A stretch of DNA of 5,901 nucleotides. It comes from Treponema sp. Lineage in GTDB: Bacteria > Spirochaetota > Spirochaetia > Treponematales > Treponemataceae. The notes under the pieces are model-generated. The model searched no databases and had not been told where the DNA came from. It saw nothing but the letters and a program-made list of their open reading frames with translations. The stretch's first letter is position 1; every line of letters starts with the position of its first letter. Where the stretch lies: contig JAILQA010000236.1 of the NCBI GenBank assembly GCA_024699205.1, positions 1 to 5,901 of the forward strand, read 5' to 3'. This document shows positions 1 to 5,876 of the stretch, piece after piece. Position numbers and translations under genes: made by a program.

Positions 1-468
1 GATATGCCAACTTTGACCTACAACAGAATCGGTCGTCATATTTCCCGAATTGTTCGTACCCGCATTGTTTCTGCAGCTTCTCCTTGGGCACTTCATCCAA
101 GTGTAATCGACAGTCGCAATCACCTTATTGCAATAAGCCACGGTGAAGGCCGCTTTGTTTGTGACGAAGCAAGCGCAAAACGCCTCTTCGAAAACGGTCA
201 GGTATTCACCCAGTATGTTGACGAGTTTGGAAATCCTGCAATCACTGAGCCGGACAATCCAAATGGTTCTGCATTTGCTATTGAAGGTATTACATCTCCA
301 GACGGACACGTACTTGGTAAGATGGGACATTCTGAACGCGGTGTTGGACAGGCTCTTAATGGAGCAAGCCTTGATTTGTTTAAGAATGTTGGTGGAAATC
401 CTCTTACAAACGAAAATGAAAGTACATGCGAGAATATTTTTGCAGCTGGAGTTGCTTTCTTTAAATAG
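1..468 (+). CDS. purL: Phosphoribosylformylglycinamidine synthase PurL, C-terminal glutaminase domain (5' truncated by window edge)
   Basis: This is the last 155 codons of a long-form PurL, which makes FGAM from FGAR, ATP and glutamine in cytoplasmic purine synthesis. The reading frame is open at base 1, so the ATG at 4-6 is internal and not a start. The piece is the C-terminal part of the class I glutamine amidotransferase domain. Visible family blocks are LTYNRIGRHISRIVRTR (residues 4-20 counted from that Met), ISHGEGRF (44-51) and IEGITSPDGHVLGKMGHSER (93-112). In the last block, His109 (328-330) and Glu111 (334-336) correspond to the His and Glu of the Cys-His-Glu triad, matching MPHPER in enteric PurL. 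The nucleophilic Cys and the synthetase domains lie upstream of the window. The gene ends in TAG 33 bases before the lipoprotein start, so cotranscription is possible. Codon use is somewhat richer in CGC and GGT than in the downstream genes, as expected for a well-expressed enzyme. The identification is firm. Confidence 0.95.
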   Translation, partial: DMPTLTYNRIGRHISRIVRTRIVSAASPWALHPSVIDSRNHLIAISHGEGRFVCDEASAKRLFENGQVFTQYVDEFGNPAITEPDNPNGSAFAIEGITSPDGHVLGKMGHSERGVGQALNGASLDLFKNVGGNPLTNENESTCENIFAAGVAFFK

Positions 469-486
469 TTCTTTATGAACATTTAA
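461..486 (+). other. AT-rich interrupted inverted repeat spanning the purL stop codon
   Basis: TTAAAT (461-466) pairs perfectly with ATTTAA (481-486). After one bulged A at 467, GTTC (468-471) pairs with GAAC (477-480) around a TTTAT loop. This gives about 10 base pairs with one bulge, ending 4 bases before the lipoprotein's Shine-Dalgarno site. The outer stem is all A/T and no T-run follows directly, so it is a poor candidate for an intrinsic terminator. It could be a weak mRNA 3' or intercistronic hairpin, or it could be chance in AT-rich DNA. Confidence 0.25.
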
Positions 487-490
487 CTGT

Positions 491-496
491 GTGAGG
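491..496 (+). promoter_or_regulatory. Ribosome binding site GTGAGG for the lipoprotein gene
   Basis: GTGAGG lies 5 bases upstream of the ATG at 502. This spacing decides the start. The in-frame TTG at 499-501, directly before the ATG, would leave only 2 bases after GAGG and is therefore unlikely to be used. Confidence 0.6.
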
Positions 497-501
497 TTTT
501 G

Positions 502-1539
502 ATGAATAAAAAATTATCTTTTCTGCTCGTTTTTATTGTATCCCTGCTTGTGTTTTTAGCAGGCTGTAGTAAAAAGTCTTTGACTGATGAAACTGGCTTT
601 TTTATGGATTTGGACGATGCAGAAAAATATGCTAAAAAAAACAATCAGGATATTCTCGTTATTATAACATCTGATGGTGATGATTATATAAGCGAAGACT
701 TTATAAATGAAGTTTTAAAGACACCTGCTTTTGCGGAAACAATCGCAAAAAAATATTCAATTTTTCATTTTGATTTTTCTCAGAAATCTTATGAAAAAAC
801 AGTGCCGCCTGAGAATGCAACAAAAGAAGAGCAGGAAAGGGCCGCAAAATATGCAGAATTAATGCAGACAGGCTATCAGTTTGCAAGTATTCTGGATTGT
901 CAGTATACGCCTGCACTCTTTCTTATGACAAAGGAACGTTATGTAATTTCGGAAGTTGAATACGAAGATGAAATCCTGGATGTAAAGGCTTTTGAAGAAT
1001 TGCTTTCTGGCTATGATGAAAAGGCAGCACAGATGCATCAAAAGCTGGAGGCAACTCAAAAAGGAACAAATCTTGAACGTGTTGCCGCAATTGACAGTCT
1101 TTATAAGGAAACCCCGGAAAATTACAAGCCATTCCTGCTTGATTTAGCAAAAACAATTCCTGATTTAGATAAAGATGATGAATCCGGCTTGTGCAGTCCT
1201 TATATTGTTGTTGCAGCTGAATCAAAGGCAATTTCTCTTTTTACAAAGGGGGATATTGTGGGGGCAGTTCAGGCTTATGTTTCGGCCTGTGACAATAAGC
1301 ACATCAAACCGGAAGAAAGACAGGAATGTTATTATATGGCGGCTTATCTTCTTGGTTCTACAGGTGCAAATGATTATGAGCTGATTGTAAGCTATCTCAA
1401 CCTCGCTTTGAATGCTTGTCCTGATGGCAGTAAAAATGAATATATAAAAAATGCAATTGCTTATTATACTCAACAGGTTGAATTAAGCAAAAATGCACAG
1501 ACTTCTTCTGATTCAGATACTGCCGGACAGAACAAATAA
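502..1539 (+). CDS. Lipoprotein with a CxxC-less thioredoxin-like domain and C-terminal TPR-like helices
   Basis: This is a predicted 345-residue lipoprotein. The N-terminus (MNKK, a hydrophobic stretch at residues 5-20, then LAGC) is a signal peptide with a lipobox, with Cys22 as the lipidated residue. Residues about 36-170 read like a thioredoxin-like (Thioredoxin_7/DUF255-type) fold. There is an amphipathic helix DDAEKYAKKNNQ, a strand DILVIITSD (50-58), the helix start ending in KTPAF, a second strand IFHFDFS, and a cis-Pro type TPALFLM (136-142). Where the CxxC should sit the sequence is GDDYI, so no redox pair is present. Residues about 190-330 are helical with TPR-like spacing, for example GDIVGAVQAYVSAC (250-263). 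The tail (331-345) is Ser/Asp/Gln-rich and looks disordered. The protein is probably membrane-anchored on the periplasmic side and acts as a binding or chaperone module, not as an oxidoreductase. It ends 3 bases before the first CorC-like gene, which suggests one operon. The exact function is unknown. The lipoprotein call is strong and the fold call moderate. Confidence 0.8.
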   Translation: MNKKLSFLLVFIVSLLVFLAGCSKKSLTDETGFFMDLDDAEKYAKKNNQDILVIITSDGDDYISEDFINEVLKTPAFAETIAKKYSIFHFDFSQKSYEKTVPPENATKEEQERAAKYAELMQTGYQFASILDCQYTPALFLMTKERYVISEVEYEDEILDVKAFEELLSGYDEKAAQMHQKLEATQKGTNLERVAAIDSLYKETPENYKPFLLDLAKTIPDLDKDDESGLCSPYIVVAAESKAISLFTKGDIVGAVQAYVSACDNKHIKPEERQECYYMAAYLLGSTGANDYELIVSYLNLALNACPDGSKNEYIKNAIAYYTQQVELSKNAQTSSDSDTAGQNK

Positions 1540-1542
1540 CGG

Positions 1543-2838
1543 ATGAATATGGACGACATACCCGCGTATTTAATTATAATTGCCGCTGCACTGATTGTTC
1601 TTTCCATGTTGTTTTCAATTTCTGAAAGCTCTTTTCTTGGAATGAACAAGCTGCGGCTTCGTATTTTAAGACAAAAAAAGGATAAAAGAGCCCTTAGAGT
1701 TGGAAAACTTCTGGATAAAAAAGAGCATTTAATCAATTCTCTGCTTGTTTCGAATGATTTAGTAAATATTTTCCTTTCTGCAATTCTCACATCCATTGCA
1801 TTATCTCTTTTTGGCGAAAAAGGAGTTGGAATTGCGACTTTTGTTACAACTATCCTGCTTTTGGTATTTGGCGAAATCACCCCAAAGACAATTTCAACCC
1901 GTTGCCCAGACAGAATTGCCTATAAATTAAGCGGATTTGTTTCAGTAATTGTAAAACTGATGCACCCCAGTGTTTATTTAGTTACCGCCTTTGCCCGCCT
2001 TATTTTGCGTATTTTTGGCATTAAAACAAATCAAAAGAAAAAATCCTACACCGAAGAAGAAATAAAAACCTTTTTTGATATGAGTTCTGAATCCGGTATT
2101 ATAGAAGAAAATGAAAACCGCATGATGAGCCAGATTTTCAAGTTTTCTGATTTGGAAGCCCAGGATATAATGATTCCGCGTACAAAAATTAAGGCAATTT
2201 CACAGGATTTTTCTTACCGGGATGTAATTGAATATTCCCAGCGGCTTGGATTTACCCGTTTCCCTGTTTATAAAAAATCAATCGATGATATTACAGGTAT
2301 ATTGTATGTAAAGGATTTGCTGGATTATAAAGACCATCCGAATGATTTTTCTGTTCAGAAGGTTATGCGTCCGCCTCTCTTTATTCTTGGAACTAAAAAA
2401 ATGTCATCTGTTCATCAGATGCTTTTTGAAAATCGCCAATCCATGGCAATAGTTGTAGATGAATATTCTGGAACGGACGGAATTGTCACCGAAAAAGATA
2501 TTTCACGCGAAATCTTTGCGCTTCCTGGAGATAATTCCCTGCGTTGTAAGGTTTTTGATTACGATTCTGTAGAAGATAAAGATGATTTTGAAATAAACGG
2601 TTCTGTTTTAATTAAGGCAATCCGCGATTCTCTCCGTATAGATTTAGATTCTCAGATTAACGAAACTTTGGGAGGTTGGATTATAGAACAGCTTAACCGT
2701 ATGCCGGCAGTTAATGACAAGGTTTCTTTTGATAAATGGGATTTTATTGTTGCAAAAGTTCAATCACATAGAATTGAGCGTGTAAGAATTGTCAGAAATG
2801 ATGTGGAAGAGGCACAGGAGAAAAAGAATGATAGGTAA
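1543..2838 (+). CDS. CorC/HlyC (CNNM) family membrane protein: DUF21 + CBS pair + CorC_HlyC domain; canonical paralogue
   Basis: This 431-residue protein has the full family layout and a typical length. DUF21 membrane domain: about 5-160, with hydrophobic segments near 7-27, 68-90, 95-117 and 127-158. CBS pair: about 208-326. C-terminal CorC_HlyC domain: about 345-418. DUF21 hallmarks are intact: SES at 27-29, the SNDLVN block (70-75) and GEITPK (110-115). CBS1 has DIMIPRT (208-214), RFPVY (239-243) and the ribose-binding type Asp258 in YVKDLL. CBS2 has VVDEYSGTDGIVTEKDI. Relatives (CorC, MpfA, CNNM) handle Mg2+/Co2+, probably as efflux, and are regulated by nucleotide binding to the CBS pair. 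The 'TlyC hemolysin' name is historical. The start is uncertain. ATG 1543 has no clear Shine-Dalgarno, while the in-frame ATG at 1549 has GGA at 1541-1543 with 5-base spacing. Either start lies just after the lipoprotein stop, so coupled translation is likely. Confidence 0.9.
   Translation: MNMDDIPAYLIIIAAALIVLSMLFSISESSFLGMNKLRLRILRQKKDKRALRVGKLLDKKEHLINSLLVSNDLVNIFLSAILTSIALSLFGEKGVGIATFVTTILLLVFGEITPKTISTRCPDRIAYKLSGFVSVIVKLMHPSVYLVTAFARLILRIFGIKTNQKKKSYTEEEIKTFFDMSSESGIIEENENRMMSQIFKFSDLEAQDIMIPRTKIKAISQDFSYRDVIEYSQRLGFTRFPVYKKSIDDITGILYVKDLLDYKDHPNDFSVQKVMRPPLFILGTKKMSSVHQMLFENRQSMAIVVDEYSGTDGIVTEKDISREIFALPGDNSLRCKVFDYDSVEDKDDFEINGSVLIKAIRDSLRIDLDSQINETLGGWIIEQLNRMPAVNDKVSFDKWDFIVAKVQSHRIERVRIVRNDVEEAQEKKNDR
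2816..2820 (+). promoter_or_regulatory. Ribosome binding site AGGAG inside the 3' end of the first CorC-like gene
   Basis: AGGAG lies 7 bases upstream of the ATG at 2828, within the last codons of the preceding gene. It fixes the start of the second paralogue at 2828. The longer in-frame readings from TTG 2789, ATG 2798 or ATG 2801 would add a basic extension (WKRHRRKR) that is only the first gene's tail read in another frame. Confidence 0.75.
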
Positions 2839-4090
2839 CATATTGTTTTTTGTGATAATCATAATCCTCATTCTCTGCGTTGGATTTTTTACTTCTTCCG
2901 AGACTGCCTATCTCTCACTCTCAAAATTAAAAGTACGCCATATGGAAGAAAATGGGGTAAAACATTCGAAAATCGTTGCAAAATTAAAGGCTAATATGGA
3001 CAGGCTTTTGACCACGGTGCTTGTTGGTACTAATTTTCTTAATTCACTGGTTTCGGCTCTTGCAACTGCTTTTGTTGTAAAGATTTTCGGTGGTGGGGGA
3101 GTGGGCCTTCCCACTCTTGCAACGGCTTTTTTTATAACAACATTCGGACAGATTATTCCAAAAACTCTTGCCGGAATTAATCCCGAAAAAATTGCATGTT
3201 TTACATCATTAGGCCTTTCTATTCTTGAAAAAATCTTCTTTCCTGTAATCTGGCTCTTTGAACGGCTTTCTCACAGTGTTGTCTTCATAATGGAAAAAAT
3301 AATAAAACCTGGTGAAAATCTTGTTACAGAAGAAGAATTAAAAACCTTGATTGAATTAGGTGAAAAAGAAGGAACTATAGAAAAGAATGAAAGTAAAATG
3401 CTTAATAAAATCATTACCTTCAATAATCTTGATGTAAGTGATATTATGCGGCATCGTTCTCTAGTCAGTTCTCTGGAAGTTGATTCTGATTATCAGACTG
3501 TTATAGAAGAATATAAGCGCACTGGTTATTCGAATATAATCATTTATAAGGAAAAACCGGAAAATGTTGTTGGGGTTTTGAATTATAAAAGTCTGCTCTT
3601 TTCTTCTCAAAACGCAGAGTTGGAACATGGTTTTATTTCTAAAATTACGGATGAAGTTTTCTTTGTTCCTGGAACATTCAATGTGATTGAGTTATTGCAA
3701 AAGTTCCGTACTAATGGAGAAAAGTTTGCTGTTGTGTTGAATGAACAGGGAGAAATGCAGGGAATTGTTACAATGGAAGATATTATCAAGGTGGTTTTTG
3801 GTCGCATGACCGATGAAAACAGTTACGACAATCTTCCTGCCGAAGAGAAAATTAAATTGATAACCCATAATACATTCCTGGTTCCTGGTGAATTAAAGAT
3901 TGATGATGTAAATGAAATACTTGGGCTTAAACTTGATTCTGAAAATATGAACAGTATTGGCGGCTGGCTTCTAGAGCAGTTCGGATATCTTCCTTCAATT
4001 GGAAATGCAATTACAAAGGATAATGTTCTTTTTACTGTTGATGATGTTTATCAGAGAAGAATTACGTCAATAAGAATTAAAAAAGCGTGA
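2828..4090 (+). CDS. CorC/HlyC (CNNM) family membrane protein: second, motif-degenerate paralogue
   Basis: This 420-residue protein has the same architecture as its upstream neighbour. DUF21 membrane domain: about 3-160, starting with a strongly hydrophobic segment at 4-21. CBS pair: about 204-325. CorC_HlyC domain: about 343-417, including NSIGGWLLEQFGYLPSIG. It overlaps the upstream gene by 11 bases (2828-2838), so translation is probably coupled. It retains TSSET (22-26) and the Asn of FLN (72) in the membrane domain. Several signatures are altered. The GE-x-x-PK motif reads GQIIPK (107-112), with Gln108 encoded by CAG where the neighbour has Glu111. DIM-x-PR becomes DIMRHR (205-210). R-[IF]-PVY becomes NIIIY (236-240). 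The CBS1 Asp becomes Ser255. VVDEYSG becomes VVLNEQGE. Family membership is secure. Whether it transports metal alone, forms a mixed dimer with its neighbour or is a regulatory subunit cannot be read from sequence. Its last 14 bases overlap the convergent omptin gene. Confidence 0.88.
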   Translation: MIGNILFFVIIIILILCVGFFTSSETAYLSLSKLKVRHMEENGVKHSKIVAKLKANMDRLLTTVLVGTNFLNSLVSALATAFVVKIFGGGGVGLPTLATAFFITTFGQIIPKTLAGINPEKIACFTSLGLSILEKIFFPVIWLFERLSHSVVFIMEKIIKPGENLVTEEELKTLIELGEKEGTIEKNESKMLNKIITFNNLDVSDIMRHRSLVSSLEVDSDYQTVIEEYKRTGYSNIIIYKEKPENVVGVLNYKSLLFSSQNAELEHGFISKITDEVFFVPGTFNVIELLQKFRTNGEKFAVVLNEQGEMQGIVTMEDIIKVVFGRMTDENSYDNLPAEEKIKLITHNTFLVPGELKIDDVNEILGLKLDSENMNSIGGWLLEQFGYLPSIGNAITKDNVLFTVDDVYQRRITSIRIKKA

Positions 4091-5078
4091 ACGTATAAGA
4101 TAAGACTATACTCCATAAGAAATTAGAAGTTCCTCCAAAACAAGATTGAACTACCCATTCTTTGCTGTTACTGCTTATATTCCCATCTGCATCAAGTAAT
4201 TTTGTACTGTCTTCTCCAATTGAAATTGGAAGGTAACTAAGGCTTGCATTCAGCCCGATATTGTGATGTTTTGCAAAATTAAACTGTATACCGGCAGAAG
4301 TTTTTAATGCAAAACTATTAATGATTTTATCCCAAAAAACAGTGCCGCCGTTTGTACGGTTTTTCAAATGATAGTCGTAGCTGTCAATTGTCATTAAAAA
4401 CGGACTGATTGCAATATTTGTATTTATCAAAAAGTGGGGAATTATTTTTGTTTTTAGAGATAACCCGATAAAGGGCGCGTGAAAAATCTGCTTATATAAA
4501 ATAACTTTACCTTCAAAATCAATAGGTTCCCAGTTGTCTGATTTATAAGTTTTATAACCATCGGAAGCAGTGAAATTAATATAAGCATATTCATATTGAA
4601 GAAAAGCAGATAAAATCGTTTCTGGAATTATAAAAATGTTTAGTCCAAGGGATAAATTAAACTTATTAAAGCCTTCAATATAGTTATCATGAATTGAATA
4701 GTTGGTTAGTTCTGTTGGCGGATCCTTTGGCCAATATTTGTAATTCAACCAGTCGTAATCCTGCATATTTCCACTTTTCTTTGAAAATGCAGAAAAAACA
4801 TCCAAGCCCAGATAAATATATTTCGCAATATCCATTTGGATTTTTTGTTCATAATAGAAAATATTTTTTACATCCCAGTCCAGTCTGCTTAAAAGTCCGT
4901 CGTCATTCAGACATTCTCCAAACAAATAAACATATTCATTGATATTTCCGTTTAATACACCTGCATTTTCTGTAAGAGAAAGATTGATTATTTCATTCTG
5001 CGTACCGTACTTGCTTTGCGCACAGATTGGAAAAATCAGAAGAAATAATAATACTGGAATTAAGCAGGATTTTTTCAC
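4077..5078 (-). CDS. Omptin-family outer-membrane aspartyl protease (OmpT/Pla-like, peptidase family A26)
   Basis: This 333-residue protein starts with GTG. Residues 1-20 form a signal peptide (MKKS, hydrophobic core, FPICA/QS; signal peptidase I site after Ala20). The rest is a beta-barrel ending in the aromatic SYTFTLF. Compared from memory with E. coli OmpT (317-residue precursor), matches run the whole length: G-x-x-x-E-x-VYL (44-52), S-x-LDW (64-68), GNM-x-D-x-DW (103-110), YKQ-x-F-x-x-P-[FY]-IGL (195-205) and D-x-H (235-237). The predicted catalytic residues are Asp107, Asp109, Asp235 and His237, equal to OmpT D83, D85, D210 and H212. The Asp109-Asp235 interval is 126 residues against 125 in OmpT. 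OmpT Glu27 of the S1 pocket is kept (Glu48), but D208 becomes Ser233. The LPS-site R138 and R175 become Tyr166 and Ile198. It should cleave peptides at the cell surface, with specificity unknown. AGG at 5089-5091 is 10 bases from the GTG, a weak ribosome site. It lies 21 bases after the pseudouridine synthase and is probably cotranscribed with it. Confidence 0.85.
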   Translation of the reverse strand: MKKSCLIPVLLFLLIFPICAQSKYGTQNEIINLSLTENAGVLNGNINEYVYLFGECLNDDGLLSRLDWDVKNIFYYEQKIQMDIAKYIYLGLDVFSAFSKKSGNMQDYDWLNYKYWPKDPPTELTNYSIHDNYIEGFNKFNLSLGLNIFIIPETILSAFLQYEYAYINFTASDGYKTYKSDNWEPIDFEGKVILYKQIFHAPFIGLSLKTKIIPHFLINTNIAISPFLMTIDSYDYHLKNRTNGGTVFWDKIINSFALKTSAGIQFNFAKHHNIGLNASLSYLPISIGEDSTKLLDADGNISSNSKEWVVQSCFGGTSNFLWSIVLSYTFTLF

Positions 5079-5099
5079 GTTATATCAACCTGGATAAAA

Positions 5100-5864
5100 T
5101 CATTCAACATCAACCTGTTCAAATGGATCTACTCCAAATATTTTTGCAAGCTGTTTTCTTGTAGCATCCATATCTTTAGGATAATCAGCCGTAAAAGAAA
5201 CTGATTCACCGGTAACAGGATGATTAAATGTGATTTTATAAGCGTGAAGGGCCAGTCGACTTAATAACGGACGTTCTTCCTCTTCGTTACCATTCCATTT
5301 ATGTTTAATTTCGCTTAGTCTTATAGGCTTTTGATTGCCGCTATAAAGAGGATCGCAGACAATACTTATCCCATTTTCTGCAAGATGAACTCTAATCTGA
5401 TGTGTGCGTCCTGTCAGTGGTCGAGCTTCAATCCATGAAAAGCCTCCACAGATTCCAAGTAATTTAAAATCTGTAACAGAAGGTTTTCCAAAGCGTTTGT
5501 TTACAACTGTTCTGTGTCGAATATCTCCATCTGGCAGTAAAGGTAAATCTACATGAAGCTCCTGCCAAAGCGGATGTCCGTAAACCAAAGCATGATAAAT
5601 TTTCTTCACTTCGCGTTTTTCAAACTGCATGGATAGATTTCTCTGGGCTTCTGGTGTACGTGCGTAAATAATCAAGCCAGATGTATCTTTATCTATTCTA
5701 TGAACTGCGTATAATTTCCCAAACTCTTTTTCTGCAAGAAGGTCAAGTCTTGGTGCATCAGGATTATATCTGTCTGCAGCAATCAATATCCCTGAACGCT
5801 TGTTCAAAATAACCATACTGTCATCTGCGTAAATGACTTTATAATCGATATTTTTGTTAGCCAT
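5100..5864 (-). CDS. RluA-family RNA pseudouridine synthase, without S4 domain
   Basis: This 254-residue cytoplasmic enzyme is predicted to isomerise uridine to pseudouridine in rRNA or tRNA. Family motif II is HRIDKDTSG (55-63), with the catalytic Asp58 (codon 5691-5693). Further motifs are ARPLTGRTHQIRVHL (147-161), CDPLY (170-174) and LALHAYKITFNHPVTGE (204-220). The N-terminus enters the catalytic domain directly (VIYADDSMVILNKRSG), so the S4 RNA-binding domain of RluC/RluD is absent. The size resembles RluA and TruC. A charged stretch at about 180-200 (IKHKWNGNEEEERP) interrupts the core before the LALHA motif, as I recall for some treponemal relatives. The target uridine cannot be inferred. 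The ATG at 5862-5864 is the only sensible start. It has no recognisable Shine-Dalgarno (the 12 bases before it are only A and T), and a -10-like box lies just upstream. The omptin gene follows after 21 bases. Confidence 0.93.
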   Translation of the reverse strand: MANKNIDYKVIYADDSMVILNKRSGILIAADRYNPDAPRLDLLAEKEFGKLYAVHRIDKDTSGLIIYARTPEAQRNLSMQFEKREVKKIYHALVYGHPLWQELHVDLPLLPDGDIRHRTVVNKRFGKPSVTDFKLLGICGGFSWIEARPLTGRTHQIRVHLAENGISIVCDPLYSGNQKPIRLSEIKHKWNGNEEEERPLLSRLALHAYKITFNHPVTGESVSFTADYPKDMDATRKQLAKIFGVDPFEQVDVE

Positions 5865-5870
5865 ATAATA

Positions 5871-5876
5871 ATTTTA
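5871..5876 (-). promoter_or_regulatory. Possible -10 box (TAAAAT) for the pseudouridine synthase-omptin pair
   Basis: On the minus strand TAAAAT lies 6 bases upstream of the pseudouridine synthase ATG. A weak -35-like TGGAAT (3 of 6 matches to consensus) sits 17 bases further upstream at 5894-5899. If the box is real, transcription would begin at or very near the ATG, giving a leaderless or very short-leader mRNA. That would fit the missing Shine-Dalgarno. The DNA is AT-rich, so a chance match is quite possible. Confidence 0.25.

Noticed and set aside
198..482. 94-codon open frame on the minus strand inside purL
   Set aside because: It is antisense to a strongly conserved purL domain, and its translation shows no recognisable features.
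499..501. TTG as start of the lipoprotein
   Set aside because: It is only 2 bases after the GAGG ribosome site and adds nothing. ATG 502 has proper spacing and gives a normal MNKK signal peptide.
794..809. Exact 16-base repeat AAAAAACAGTGCCGCC, also at 4334-4349 on the same strand
   Set aside because: One copy encodes part of the lipoprotein, the other is antisense to the omptin coding sequence. The first six bases are an A-run, both copies fit their genes' proteins, and no flanking similarity or third copy was seen. Chance is the simplest explanation.
1470..1880. 136-codon open frame on the minus strand across the lipoprotein/CorC-like junction
   Set aside because: It lies antisense to two well-supported genes, spans their junction, and shows no family motif, signal peptide or credible ribosome site.
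2789..2827. N-terminal extension of the second CorC-like protein from TTG 2789 or ATG 2798/2801
   Set aside because: AGGAG at 2816-2820 points to ATG 2828, the membrane segment begins right there, and the extension is the upstream gene's tail in another frame.
1543..4090. Reading the two CorC-like genes as hemolysins (tlyC/hlyC)
   Set aside because: The name comes from early annotation of related proteins. The domain content is that of Mg2+/Co2+ transport family proteins, and nothing in the sequence supports pore-forming activity.
4128..4152. Inverted repeat AGTTC...GAACT just beyond the convergent gene ends, as a terminator
   Set aside because: The stem is only 5 base pairs with a 15-base loop and no T-run, and it lies inside the omptin coding sequence.
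5018..5078. Omptin gene product as a lipoprotein via Cys19
   Set aside because: The residues before Cys19 are F-P-I, which do not fit a lipobox. A signal peptidase I cut after Ala20 and a barrel ending in Phe fit better.
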